Below, in pieces: positions 1 through 8,402 of a DNA stretch of 64,000 nt. Source of the DNA: Kaustia mangrovi (GTDB lineage: Bacteria > Pseudomonadota > Alphaproteobacteria > Rhizobiales > Im1); contig NZ_CP058214.1 of NCBI RefSeq assembly GCF_015482775.1, positions 1,674,001 through 1,738,000 of the forward strand, in the 5' to 3' direction. How positions within the stretch are numbered: the first letter of the stretch is position 1; every line of letters begins with the position of its first letter. The notes under the pieces are model-generated. The model was not told where the DNA came from. It ran no database searches and saw only the letters and a program-made list of their open reading frames with translations. The position numbers were made by a program, and so were the translations under genes.

Positions 1-728
1 GCGATCGGGAGCTGGTGGCGGCCCGCGCCGAGCACCGACCAGCGATAGTCGTCGCCGAACAGGCGGTCGGCGGTGCGCTTCATATGCGCGACATCCTCCG
101 GGTGCGGACCGATGCCGCCGAGCAGGCCGAACACCGACTGGATGAACAGCGGCGGCTTGACAAGCCCGCGGTCGTAGAAGTGCTTCAGATTGTAGAGATG
201 GCCGATATCGTAGCACTCGAACTCGAAGCGCGTGCCGTTGTCGTAGCAGGTCTCCAGGATGTACTCGATATCCTTGAAGGTATTGCGGAAGACGAGATCG
301 CGCGTGTTCTCCAGATGCTGGCGCTCCCAGTCGTGCTGGAAGTCCTTGTACTTGTCGAGCAGGTGGAACAGGCCGAAATTCATCGAACCCATATTGAGCG
401 AGGCGACCTCGGGCTTGAAGGTCGCCGCCGGCAGGACGCGCTCCTCCACCTTCATATAGGGGCTGCCGCCGGTCGTGATGTTGATGACGGCGTTGGTCTG
501 CTGCTTGATGCGCGGCAGGAAGCGGGCGAAGGCCTCCGGCGTCTGGTCCGGCTTGCCCGTCTTAGGGTCGCGGGCATGAAGGTGCAGCACCGCCGCCCCC
601 GCCTCCGCCGCGGCGAGCGCGTCCGACACGATCTCGTCGGGCGTCACGGGCAGATACTTCGACATTGTCGGCGTGTGAATGGCGCCCGTCACGGCGCAGG
701 TGATCACGACTTTGCGTGCTTGAGCCAT
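1..728 (-). CDS. Beta-keto acid cleavage enzyme (BKACE, DUF849), C-terminus missing
   Basis: Reading leftward from an ATG at 728, 242 codons are open to the window edge, so the C-terminus is missing. The protein begins MAQARKVVITCAVTGA and carries HLHARDP, with His49 and His51 matching the zinc ligands of the BKACE family (Kce type). These enzymes cleave a beta-keto acid with acetyl-CoA, giving acetoacetate and a new acyl-CoA. It lies 10 nt after a carnitine-dehydrogenase-like gene and ends an operon headed by a Liv-type transporter. That pairing is the classical arrangement for carnitine breakdown, where dehydrocarnitine is the keto acid. The family is certain, but the substrate is inferred; 3-keto-5-aminohexanoate or another keto acid is possible. 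Confidence 0.88.
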   Translation of the reverse strand, partial: MAQARKVVITCAVTGAIHTPTMSKYLPVTPDEIVSDALAAAEAGAAVLHLHARDPKTGKPDQTPEAFARFLPRIKQQTNAVINITTGGSPYMKVEERVLPAATFKPEVASLNMGSMNFGLFHLLDKYKDFQHDWERQHLENTRDLVFRNTFKDIEYILETCYDNGTRFEFECYDIGHLYNLKHFYDRGLVKPPLFIQSVFGLLGGIGPHPEDVAHMKRTADRLFGDDYRWSVLGAGRHQLPI

Positions 729-738
729 CTTCGTCTCC

Positions 739-1686
739 CTATTCGCCAATCGTCTTCGCCGCCGCCCGCTTGTGGGCGATGAGCGCCATCAATCGCTTGT
801 CGCGCCATTTCTGGCGGCCTTCGAGCGCGGTGTCGGGAAGGGCCGTGCGGCGGTCGGCCTCGACGCGCTCGAGCACGGGGCCCGCCCAGTCGACGCGCCG
901 CGCCTGGGTCGGCGTGATCCTCTCATAGATGCCCTGATAGCGCTCCACATAGTCGCGCACACCGCCCGGCGCGTTGAGATCGATGGTCTCGAACGGCCCC
1001 ATGAAGCTCCATCTGAGCGCGAGCCCGTCGCGGATGCCGACATCGATATCCTCCGGCGAGGCATAGCCGTCCGCGACCAGCCGGAACGCCTCCTCCAGAA
1101 GCGCGCCCTGCATCCGGTTCATGACGAAGCCGTCGATCTCGCGCCTCATGACGATGGGCTTCTGGCCGACCTCCTCCATCAGGCCGGCGGTCGCGGCCAT
1201 GGCCTCCTCCGCCGTCCAAGGCGCCGGCACGATCTCCGCGGCCGGCACCAGATAGGGCGGGTTGATCGGATGGACCACGAGACAGCGCTCCCGCGTCTTC
1301 AGATGCTCGGTGAAGCGCGACGGCAGGAGCGACGAGGTCGACGAGGCGATGACCGCGTCGCGGGGCGCGGCCTCCTCCAGCTCGGAGAACACCGCGCGCT
1401 TGATGTCGAGGTCCTCCGGCGTGTTCTCCTGGATGTGGCGCGCCCCGTCGAGCGCGTCGCGCAGGCGCGGCTCGGACACGATCCGGCCCAGCACGTCGGA
1501 GGGCCTGGCTCCGTTCAGGAGATCGTAGTCCTCAAGCGTGGGGAGGATCTCCGCAACGTAGTCGCGCGCCCGGTCCAGCGCGGCCCCGTCCCTGTCGAAC
1601 AGGGCGACATCGAGCCCCGCCCGCGCGAAGGAGATCGCCCAGGCCCGCCCGATGAACCCGGACCCGACCACTGCCACTTTCGTCAT
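739..1686 (-). CDS. 3-hydroxyacid dehydrogenase, L-carnitine dehydrogenase / lambda-crystallin family
   Basis: A 315-residue NAD-dependent dehydrogenase. The Rossmann motif GSGFIGRAWA sits at residues 8-17, and HPINPPYLVP in the middle is the signature of the 3-hydroxyacyl-CoA / carnitine / gulonate dehydrogenase group. The length fits the short single-unit members. The predicted reaction is oxidation of a 3-hydroxy acid to the 3-keto acid that the downstream BKACE would cleave. It lies 13 nt after the transporter fusion and 10 nt before the BKACE gene, so the three are probably cotranscribed. Carnitine is the best-known substrate for this pair, but other hydroxy acids cannot be excluded. Confidence 0.82.
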   Translation of the reverse strand: MTKVAVVGSGFIGRAWAISFARAGLDVALFDRDGAALDRARDYVAEILPTLEDYDLLNGARPSDVLGRIVSEPRLRDALDGARHIQENTPEDLDIKRAVFSELEEAAPRDAVIASSTSSLLPSRFTEHLKTRERCLVVHPINPPYLVPAAEIVPAPWTAEEAMAATAGLMEEVGQKPIVMRREIDGFVMNRMQGALLEEAFRLVADGYASPEDIDVGIRDGLALRWSFMGPFETIDLNAPGGVRDYVERYQGIYERITPTQARRVDWAGPVLERVEADRRTALPDTALEGRQKWRDKRLMALIAHKRAAAKTIGE

Positions 1687-1699
1687 GCCGACATTCCCA

Positions 1700-4222
1700 T
1701 CATAGCCACAAAATCTCGCGGCGCAGCTCGTAGTCGGAGGCCAGGGGCCGCGCCGCGCCCCTGTGGATCACCTGGCCGCGCTCCAGCACCACCGCGCTGT
1801 CCGACAGGTTCAGTACGAGGTCGAGATGATGGTCGACGATGACGATCGCGACCTCCTTGCGCAGCCTGTCGAAGGCGTGGAACAGCTCCTCCGTCACCGC
1901 CGGCGACAGGCCCTCGAAAGGCTCGTCGAGCAGCAGGAGGCGCGTGTCGCCCATCAGCGCGCGGGCCACCGACACCATCTGCTGCTCGCCGCCGGAGAGA
2001 TGGTCGGCGGCGACGTCGAGGCGCTCGCCGAGACGGGGGAAGAACTCAAGGACCCGCTCCTCGCTCCAGTGGATCCCCGCTCCGGTCAGGCGCTTCAGGC
2101 GGCCGAGCTCGAGGTTCTGGCGCACCGTCATGCCGTGGAACAGGCCACGCCCCTGGGGCACGTAACCCATGCCGCGCCGGGCGATCTCCGCGGAGGCCAG
2201 GCCGGCGAGGCCCTCGCCCGCGAGCGTCACCGATCCGTTGGCGGGCGGCGCGATGCCGACCAGCGTCTTGAGCAGGGTGGACTTGCCCGCGCCGTTGCGC
2301 CCGAGAAGCGCCACGATCTCGCCCTCGCGCACCGCCATGGAGATGTCGGAGAGGATCCGGCTCTTGCCGTAGAAGGTGTCCACGTCGGCGACGTCGAGAA
2401 GCACCTCCCGGTCCGCGACATCCGCCTCCGGGTCGGTGCGCGAGATCGCCGCCGCGCCGGAGCCGATATAGACCTCCTGGACGCGGGCGTCGGAGCGCGC
2501 ATCCTCCACCGTCCCGTCGACCAGCACCTCGCCATTGCTCATGACGGTCACGGCGTCGGCGAGCTGGAAGACGCGGTCGATATCGTGCTCCACGAGCAGG
2601 ACCGGCAGGGCCCCGGAGAGCTGCTTGACGAGATTGCCGACGCGCTCGCGCTCCGCCGCCGCCAGCCCCGCCAACGGCTCGTCGAGCAGCAGGACACGCG
2701 GCTTCGAGGTGAGCGCCAGCCCCATGTCGAGCAGCCTCTGGCCGCCATAGGACAGGGCGCCGGCCTCCGCCTTCTCCATGCCCTTCACGCCGAGGAAGCG
2801 GGCGATCTCCTCCGTCTCCGCATTGACGGAGGCGATGGAGGCGGCATCGACCCAGGGGTTGAGCCGGCTGGCATGGGTCGCCTGCACGCCAAGGCGGAGG
2901 TTCTCCTCCACCGTCAGCCCCGGGAACAGATTGGTGATCTGGAAGGAGCGCGCGAGCCCCCGGCGGCAGACCGCATGGGGCTCCAGCCCGTCAATGCGCT
3001 CCCCATCGAGCAGCACCGCGCCGCGGTCGGGTGGGAACATGCCGGAGATCAGGTTGAAGACGCTGGTCTTGCCCGCGCCATTCGGTCCGATGAGCGCATG
3101 GAGCGCGCGGTCCTCCACGGTGAAGCTCGCGCCCCGCACCGCCTGGACCGGGCCGAAGCTCTTGGCGACGCCGTCGACGGCGAGCGGCTTGCCGCCGCCC
3201 GGATTGGCCGATTGCAGGAAGGCCGGCAGGGGACCGGCCTCCGCCGCCGACCGGCCCGCCATGGCGGCCGTTCCCTCCTCTTCCCGCCGGAAGGGGGCGA
3301 GCAGGCGGCCGGCCACGCCGACCAGCCCGGTCGGCGAGAAGAAGATGAAGGCGACGAAGAGCAGCCCGAAATAGAGCAGCCAGTCCGGCGTCCACTGCGA
3401 CAGGAACTCCCGGAACAGCACATAGAAGAGCGCGCCGAGGGCGGGGCCCAGAAAGCTCCTCATGCCGCCGATGATGACCATGGCGAGAAGCTCGCCGGAA
3501 AACGCCGGCAGCATGGGATCGGCGGAAGCGAAACGGTGCTGGAACACGAACATCACGCCGGCAAGCGCCGTGACGCCCGCCGACACGGTGAAGCAGATCA
3601 CCTTGTAGGAGGTCGTCGGATAGCCGAGGAAGCGCGCCCGCTCCTCGTTCTCGCGCACCGCGACCAGCACCGTGCCGATGGGCGAGCGCACGAAGCGCTG
3701 CAGCAGGAAGACGACGGCGAAGGCGACGATGGCGACGACGGTGTAATAGGCCCAGTCGCCGCCGAGATCGGCGCCGAACAGATTGCCGCGCGTCACGTTT
3801 CCGATGCCGTTCTCGCCGCCGGTCACGCTCGTCCAGCGGAAGGCGACGGTGAAACCGATCGCGGTCAGGGCGAGGGTGAGCAGCGAGAAATAGACGCCGC
3901 GCCGGCGCAGGATCAGGAAGCCGAGCCCCATGGCGACGATGGCGGTAAGCGCCAGCGCGGCGAGCGCGGGCAGCAGCATCTGGCCCTCGAACAGGTGGCG
4001 CTGGGCGAGCGCCGCCCCATAGGCCCCGAGCCCGAACCACACGCCGTGGCCGAAGGAGATCAGCCCCGTATAGCCGACGAGCAGGTTGAGCGCGAGCGCG
4101 GCCACCGCGAGCAGCACGACATCGGTCGCGGACCCCGTGGTGAGCCCGATGGCGTTCAGCAGGAACGGCAGGACGATGAGGGCCGCGAGGACGACCAGGA
4201 GATTGAGATGACGCATGATCAT
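1700..4222 (-). CDS. LivM-LivG-LivF triple fusion: ABC permease with two ATPase domains
   Basis: One 840-residue protein holds three subunits that are usually separate. Residues 1 to about 315 are a hydrophobic LivM-type permease containing LVGYTGLISFGHG. From about 345 comes a LivG ATPase with Walker A GPNGAGKT (about 379-386), signature LSYGGQ and Walker B LLLDEP. From about 608 comes a LivF ATPase with Walker A GRNGAGKST, signature LSGGEQQ and LLLDEPFEGLSP. There is no stop or frameshift at either junction. The ATG at 4222 is chosen because GGAG precedes it by 7 nt and the upstream livH stops at 4233. Together with LivH and the binding protein it forms a complete importer of the branched-chain amino acid / amide / urea class. 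The downstream enzymes suggest a hydroxy acid or betaine cargo. Confidence 0.92.
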   Translation of the reverse strand: MIMRHLNLLVVLAALIVLPFLLNAIGLTTGSATDVVLLAVAALALNLLVGYTGLISFGHGVWFGLGAYGAALAQRHLFEGQMLLPALAALALTAIVAMGLGFLILRRRGVYFSLLTLALTAIGFTVAFRWTSVTGGENGIGNVTRGNLFGADLGGDWAYYTVVAIVAFAVVFLLQRFVRSPIGTVLVAVRENEERARFLGYPTTSYKVICFTVSAGVTALAGVMFVFQHRFASADPMLPAFSGELLAMVIIGGMRSFLGPALGALFYVLFREFLSQWTPDWLLYFGLLFVAFIFFSPTGLVGVAGRLLAPFRREEEGTAAMAGRSAAEAGPLPAFLQSANPGGGKPLAVDGVAKSFGPVQAVRGASFTVEDRALHALIGPNGAGKTSVFNLISGMFPPDRGAVLLDGERIDGLEPHAVCRRGLARSFQITNLFPGLTVEENLRLGVQATHASRLNPWVDAASIASVNAETEEIARFLGVKGMEKAEAGALSYGGQRLLDMGLALTSKPRVLLLDEPLAGLAAAERERVGNLVKQLSGALPVLLVEHDIDRVFQLADAVTVMSNGEVLVDGTVEDARSDARVQEVYIGSGAAAISRTDPEADVADREVLLDVADVDTFYGKSRILSDISMAVREGEIVALLGRNGAGKSTLLKTLVGIAPPANGSVTLAGEGLAGLASAEIARRGMGYVPQGRGLFHGMTVRQNLELGRLKRLTGAGIHWSEERVLEFFPRLGERLDVAADHLSGGEQQMVSVARALMGDTRLLLLDEPFEGLSPAVTEELFHAFDRLRKEVAIVIVDHHLDLVLNLSDSAVVLERGQVIHRGAARPLASDYELRREILWL

Positions 4223-4232
4223 GGGGCTCCGC

Positions 4233-5147
4233 CTACTCCAGCCGTGCAATCCGCTCGCCGAACAGGCCGCGCGGCCGCAGCAGCAGAACCAGGAACATGA
4301 GGAGATACATCGAGGCTTCCGCCGCGGGCGGGAAGAAATAGACCGTCAGGCCGCGCACCGCGCCGACGAGAAGGGCGGCAAGCACGACGCCCCAGAACGA
4401 GCCGAGCCCGCCGATCACCACCACCACGAAGGCGGCGATCAGGATCTCGTTGCCCATGGCGGGATGGACGCCCGTGATCGGCGCCATGATGCCGCCGGCA
4501 AGCCCCGCAAGCCCGATGCCGAGCGCGGCGACGGCGGTCAGATAGGGCTTGAGCGAGATGCCGAGCGCGCCGACCATGTCGGGATCCTGGATGCCGGCGC
4601 GCACGATCCGCCCGAAGGGGGTGCGCTGGAGCAGATACCAGAGCCCGGCGACGGCGGCCACGGCGACGCCGAGGATCGCGAGGCGATAGCGCGAATAGAT
4701 GAAATCGCCGACGAAGACCTGCCCGCGCAGGAACTCCGGAATGGAGAAGGGCCGCGGCGTCGCGCCGAAGACCATGCGCAGCACCTGCTCGATCACCATG
4801 GCGATGCCGAAGGTCAGGAGCAGGCCGAGCGCCGGGTCGAGCCGGTAGAATTTCCGGAAGAAGACCCGCTCCACCACGATGCCGATCAGCGCGACCGCGA
4901 TGGGCGAGATGACGAAGGCGGCCGGATAGCCGAGCCGGTCGGCGACCGTCACCATGACATAGGCGCCGATGGCGTAGAACCCGCCATGGGCGAGGTTCAC
5001 GATGCCGCCGAGCGAGAAGATCAGCGACAGGCCGAGCGCGATGAGCAGGTAGTAGACGCCGACCAGGAGGCCGTTCGTCAACTGCTCGAGAATGAACACC
5101 AGTTCGATGGGCACGGGGGACGGCTCTTCGGAAAGCGCGTGGGCCAT
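4233..5147 (-). CDS. livH: LivH-type ABC transporter permease
   Basis: A 304-residue inner-membrane permease with about eight hydrophobic segments and the LivH motifs GLSLIFSLGGIVNLAHG (residues 38-54) and GGLGSFWG near the C-terminus. It is the second permease half of the Liv-type importer and pairs with the LivM domain of the fusion starting 10 nt downstream. The assigned ATG at 5147 has no clear ribosome binding site. A GC-rich stem starts at its doorstep (5149-5214), so translation may be limited by that structure or begin at the in-frame GTG at 5114. The true substrate is not readable from this subunit. Confidence 0.9.
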   Translation of the reverse strand: MAHALSEEPSPVPIELVFILEQLTNGLLVGVYYLLIALGLSLIFSLGGIVNLAHGGFYAIGAYVMVTVADRLGYPAAFVISPIAVALIGIVVERVFFRKFYRLDPALGLLLTFGIAMVIEQVLRMVFGATPRPFSIPEFLRGQVFVGDFIYSRYRLAILGVAVAAVAGLWYLLQRTPFGRIVRAGIQDPDMVGALGISLKPYLTAVAALGIGLAGLAGGIMAPITGVHPAMGNEILIAAFVVVVIGGLGSFWGVVLAALLVGAVRGLTVYFFPPAAEASMYLLMFLVLLLRPRGLFGERIARLE

Positions 5148-5148
5148 C

Positions 5149-5214
5149 GGCCCCGGGCGGGAGCCGGCGGCCGGACCCTTCCGGAGAAGGATCGCAGGCC
5201 GGCCGCCCGGGGCC
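5149..5214 (-). other. Intercistronic GC-rich stem-loop between the binding-protein gene and livH
   Basis: The arms at 5149-5160 (GGCCCCGGGCGG) and 5203-5214 (CCGCCCGGGGCC) are perfectly complementary over 12 bp, with a loop of 42 nt that can fold further. The structure sits between the stop of the substrate-binding gene (5229) and the livH start (5147). There is no U-tract, so partial attenuation or mRNA 3'-end protection is more likely than full termination. Similar stems follow the other three binding-protein genes in this window. Confidence 0.65.
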
Positions 5215-5228
5215 CAGGGAGGTTCAGG

Positions 5229-6485
5229 TCACGAGGCGAAGCTGCAGGCGTTCTCCTCGCGCGTCGGCGCGATGACCGTGAGGTCCTCGTCCGCCGCGGG
5301 AACCGGCGCGCCGAGCACCATGAGGTCCCATTCGTCCTGGACCTCGTCGAGAGGCTTGGCGGTCATGGTGTACATTTCCTGGATGAGCTGGTGGTCCCAG
5401 TCGCGGAAATAGCCCGGCCGCCCCTTGAGGATGTCGAGCTCCTTCTGCCCCTCCAGGAACTCCAGGAGCGCGTCGGTCTCCGTCGAGCCCGTCTCGTTCA
5501 TCGCCTGGGCGAGGATCTTGGTGGCGACATAGTCGCCCCAGGCCTGGTTCTCCGGCGGCTTGCCATATTTGGCCGTGAACGCCTCCACGAAGGCCTTCGT
5601 GCCCGGCGTGTCGAGCAGGTGATGCCAGATCACCGGCCACTCGCCGCCGAAATTGCCCTTGCCCGCGCCCCAGGCCACGCCCGTGTCGAAGCCGAATCCG
5701 CCATAGGGGAAGTCGAGCCCGTATTCGGCATACTGCTTGACGAAGTTGGTGATCTGGTTGCCGGCCAGATTGGAGATGATGAGGTCGGGACGCGCCTGCC
5801 GGATCTTCAGGATGTAGCCGGAGAAGTCGGTCGCATCCGTCGGCACGAGATCCTCCCAGGCGACCTCGCCATTGTTTTCGGTCACATAGTTCTTGCCGAC
5901 GCGCGAGAGATCGTGGCCATAGGCGTAGTCGGCGGTCAGGAAGTAGATCTTCTTGCCGTCGATCAGCCCGTTGCGCAGGAAATTGCGCCCGACACCCTTC
6001 ACATATTGCGAATTGCAGGCTTCCACATGGAACATGTAGCGATTGCAGTTCGCCCCGCGCAGCGCGTCGGAATTGCAGCCCGTATTGACGAACAGCACCT
6101 TGTTGCGGTCCGCCACCTGGGAGATGGCGAGCCCCGAGGCGGAGCTGATCTCGCCCACGATGCAGGCGACATTGTCGCGCTCGATATAGCGCTCCGCCTT
6201 GGTCGAGGCCGTGGCCGGGTTGACGCTGTCCTCCATGAGGAGCTCGATCTGCTTGCCGTTGACGCCGCCGCCGGCATTGATCTCCTCCACCGCGAGCTGG
6301 ACGCCCATCTGGGCGTATTCGCCCAGGGGCCCGAGAAAGCCGGTGAGTGGGGTGAGATGGCCGAAGCGGACGGTGTCCGACTGGGCGCGCACGATATGGG
6401 GCTTGGCGATGCCCGCTGCGAGCGCGGCGGCGCCGACACCCTTGATGATCTGACGGCGGTCCGGCCGCTGAAAGCGGTGAGACAT
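5229..6485 (-). CDS. Liv-type substrate-binding protein with Tat-like signal
   Basis: A 418-residue periplasmic binding protein of the LivJ/AmiC (Peripla_BP_6) type. The N-terminus has RRQIIKGVGAAALAAG, a twin-arginine-like signal, and the mature part opens with FGHLTPLTGFLGPLGEY, the usual start of this fold. ATG 6485 is chosen because GGGAGGA lies just upstream; the longer in-frame extension has no support. It is the first gene of the minus-strand operon with livH, the LivMGF fusion, the dehydrogenase and BKACE. Expression probably starts in the 290-nt gap shared with the divergent GntR gene. The ligand is unknown; a carnitine-like or hydroxy-acid compound fits the neighbours. Confidence 0.9.
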   Translation of the reverse strand: MSHRFQRPDRRQIIKGVGAAALAAGIAKPHIVRAQSDTVRFGHLTPLTGFLGPLGEYAQMGVQLAVEEINAGGGVNGKQIELLMEDSVNPATASTKAERYIERDNVACIVGEISSASGLAISQVADRNKVLFVNTGCNSDALRGANCNRYMFHVEACNSQYVKGVGRNFLRNGLIDGKKIYFLTADYAYGHDLSRVGKNYVTENNGEVAWEDLVPTDATDFSGYILKIRQARPDLIISNLAGNQITNFVKQYAEYGLDFPYGGFGFDTGVAWGAGKGNFGGEWPVIWHHLLDTPGTKAFVEAFTAKYGKPPENQAWGDYVATKILAQAMNETGSTETDALLEFLEGQKELDILKGRPGYFRDWDHQLIQEMYTMTAKPLDEVQDEWDLMVLGAPVPAADEDLTVIAPTREENACSFAS

Positions 6486-6585
6486 TCCTATTCCTCCCTG
6501 TCTGCTCGGGCTCGGGGCCATTTCCGGGATTGGCGAACAGATCGCCGGACGGCCCGGACCCACTCGTTTTCCGCGAGCGATGTAT

Positions 6586-6620
6586 TTGACATCTGTGATC
6601 ACAGATGCGAACTCTATAAA
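6586..6620. promoter_or_regulatory. Operator and promoter region between the Liv/BKACE operon and the GntR gene
   Basis: A perfect 18-bp palindrome, CATCTGTGATCACAGATG, lies at 6590-6607. It overlaps a consensus -35 hexamer TTGACA (6586-6591) and is followed by the AT-rich TATAAA at 6615-6620; the spacing to that TATAAA (23 nt) is too long for a standard pair. TGTGATCACA-type palindromes are typical targets of FCD-domain GntR regulators, and such a gene starts at 6776. I infer that it controls both divergent units. The rest of the 6486-6775 gap shows nothing else. Confidence 0.7.
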
Positions 6621-6775
6621 AACGCGGTCTGCCCGTCCTGTCCAGTCTCTTTCCGGCACGGACCGAAAATCGTTTCACGGGGCTGCGGCCCGGCCGGTAG
6701 AACAGGGGCCGGATGCCGCCGGCTCCGGCCTGGCGGTCCGACGACGGGGAGGCGACGAGGCTTTGAGGCTATCGG

Positions 6776-7486
6776 ATGAGCGTTGTTGAGAAGGTCGCGC
6801 GCATTTCCCGCGTGACGCTGGCCGAACGGGTCTATCGGGACCTCAGGGAACTCCTGCTCGCCGGGCAGGTCGCGCCCGGAGAAAAGTTCACCCTCAGGGG
6901 CCTCGCCGACGCGACCGGCACGAGCTCCATGCCGGTCCGCGAGGCCGTCAGCCGGCTCGCCGCGGAGGGTGCCCTGGAAGTCATGCCCAACCGTGCGATC
7001 CGCGTTCCCATCATGACGCGCGAGCGCTTCATGGAGCTGCGCACCATCCGCATGGAGATCGAGGGCCTGGCCGCCGAGATCGCCGCCGGACGCGCCACGC
7101 CCGCCGAGATCGACGAGATCGCCCGCCACCAGAAGGCCTTCGAGGCGGAGAGCAGGAAGGCCGACCCCGACGGCGCGGTGGCACTCAAGGCCAACAAGGA
7201 GCTCCATTTCGCGACCTATCGCGCCGCCGCCATGCCCGCCCTCATGCAGATCATCGAGGGGCTGTGGCTGCAGGTCGGCCCGGTCATCAATTTCGATCTC
7301 CTGGCCAGCGGCCGCCGTCTCCACGCGGTGGAGGCGCACAAGCACCATGCCCGCCTCATCCAGGCGATGCGCGCCCGCGACGGCAAGACGGCCCGCAAGG
7401 CGGTGGCCGACGACATCGCGTCGGCGGCGGAATTCATTCTCGCCAGCGGCAATCTGCCCGGCGCAAGCGATAACGAAGAGACCTGA
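6776..7486 (+). CDS. GntR-family transcriptional regulator with FCD ligand domain
   Basis: A 236-residue regulator. Residues about 12-75 form the winged helix, with LAERVYRDLRELLLAG and SMPVREAVSRLAAEG, the latter containing the conserved recognition helix. The remainder is an all-helical FCD domain with histidines at HFATYRAAAM and HAVEAHKHH that normally bind a metal and the effector acid. It is divergent from the Liv/BKACE operon and lies 14 nt upstream of an SDR gene. The perfect palindrome at 6590-6607 is its likely binding site. It probably senses the transported substrate or an intermediate and relieves repression, but effector and direction of control are inferred. Confidence 0.9.
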   Translation: MSVVEKVARISRVTLAERVYRDLRELLLAGQVAPGEKFTLRGLADATGTSSMPVREAVSRLAAEGALEVMPNRAIRVPIMTRERFMELRTIRMEIEGLAAEIAAGRATPAEIDEIARHQKAFEAESRKADPDGAVALKANKELHFATYRAAAMPALMQIIEGLWLQVGPVINFDLLASGRRLHAVEAHKHHARLIQAMRARDGKTARKAVADDIASAAEFILASGNLPGASDNEET

Positions 7487-7500
7487 ACGGGAGGACATCC

Positions 7501-8277
7501 ATGGAGCTTGGACTTCGAGGCACCAGAGTGCTGGTCACCGCCGGCGCGTCCGGCATCGGGCTGGAGATGGTTCGCGCCTTTCACGCAGAGGGCGCCGCGA
7601 TCGTCGCCTGCGACGTGAACGAGGCCGCCCTGTCGGAGCGCGCAAGCGAGCTGCCGGACGTCACATGGCTGACGGCGGACGTGGCCGACCGCGCCCAGGT
7701 CGAGGGCCTCTTCGACGATGCCGTGGCCAGGCTCGGCGGTCTCGACGTCCTGATCAACAATGCCGGCGTCGCCGGCCCCACGGGCCGCGTGGAGGAGATC
7801 GCGCCGGAGGACTGGGACAGGACGCTTGAGGTGAACATCACCGGCCAGTTCAACTGCGCCCGCCTCGCCGTGCCCCATTTGCGCAAGAGCGACAATCCGA
7901 GCATCGCCAACCTCGCCTCCGCGGCCGGACGGCTGGGCTTTGCCATGCGCTCGCCCTATGCGGCCTCCAAATGGGCCGTGGTGGGGCTCACCAAGTCGCT
8001 CTCCATGGAGCTCGGCGCCGACGGCATCCGGGTCAACGCGCTTCTGCCCGGCTCCGTCGACGGGCCGCGCATCCGCTCCGTCTTCGAGAACAAGGCGAAG
8101 GCGCGCGGCGTGAGCGTCGAGGAGGTCACGAACCAGGCGCTGAGCGCCAGCTCGCTCGGCAGGCTCATCCCGCCCGAGCACATCGCCTCCATGGCCGTCT
8201 ATCTCGCCTCGCCCCTGGGCGCGACCGTCTCCGGCCAGGCGATCAGCGTGTGCGGCGACCTGCAAATGCTTGTATAA
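7501..8277 (+). CDS. Short-chain dehydrogenase/reductase
   Basis: A classical 258-residue SDR. TAGASGIG (residues 13-20) binds the cofactor, NNAG is present, and the catalytic set includes NLASAAGR (Ser) and YAASKWA (Tyr and Lys). GGGAGGA lies 5-11 nt upstream of the ATG. It follows the GntR gene by 14 nt and is probably cotranscribed with it. The neighbours suggest oxidation or reduction of an alcohol group in the substrate handled by the divergent Liv/BKACE operon. SDR substrates cannot be read from sequence. Confidence 0.85.
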   Translation: MELGLRGTRVLVTAGASGIGLEMVRAFHAEGAAIVACDVNEAALSERASELPDVTWLTADVADRAQVEGLFDDAVARLGGLDVLINNAGVAGPTGRVEEIAPEDWDRTLEVNITGQFNCARLAVPHLRKSDNPSIANLASAAGRLGFAMRSPYAASKWAVVGLTKSLSMELGADGIRVNALLPGSVDGPRIRSVFENKAKARGVSVEEVTNQALSASSLGRLIPPEHIASMAVYLASPLGATVSGQAISVCGDLQMLV

Positions 8278-8402
8278 TCCGCCCCGTTCGCAGCGGGCCG
8301 GATTCGAAAGCAAGACCCGGAGTGTTCGCAGGATCGCAAGGCGCCATATTGCGGTAACGACGAGCCGACAGGAGGCTCGGGCAAACCGAATGGAGCGCCA
8401 GG

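Noticed and set aside
1763-4300. An 845-codon open frame opposite the LivMGF fusion, rich in His, Arg, Gln and Glu
   Set aside because: It is the mirror of a high-GC gene: composition is extreme, no domain or ribosome site is seen, and the minus-strand product is clearly conserved.
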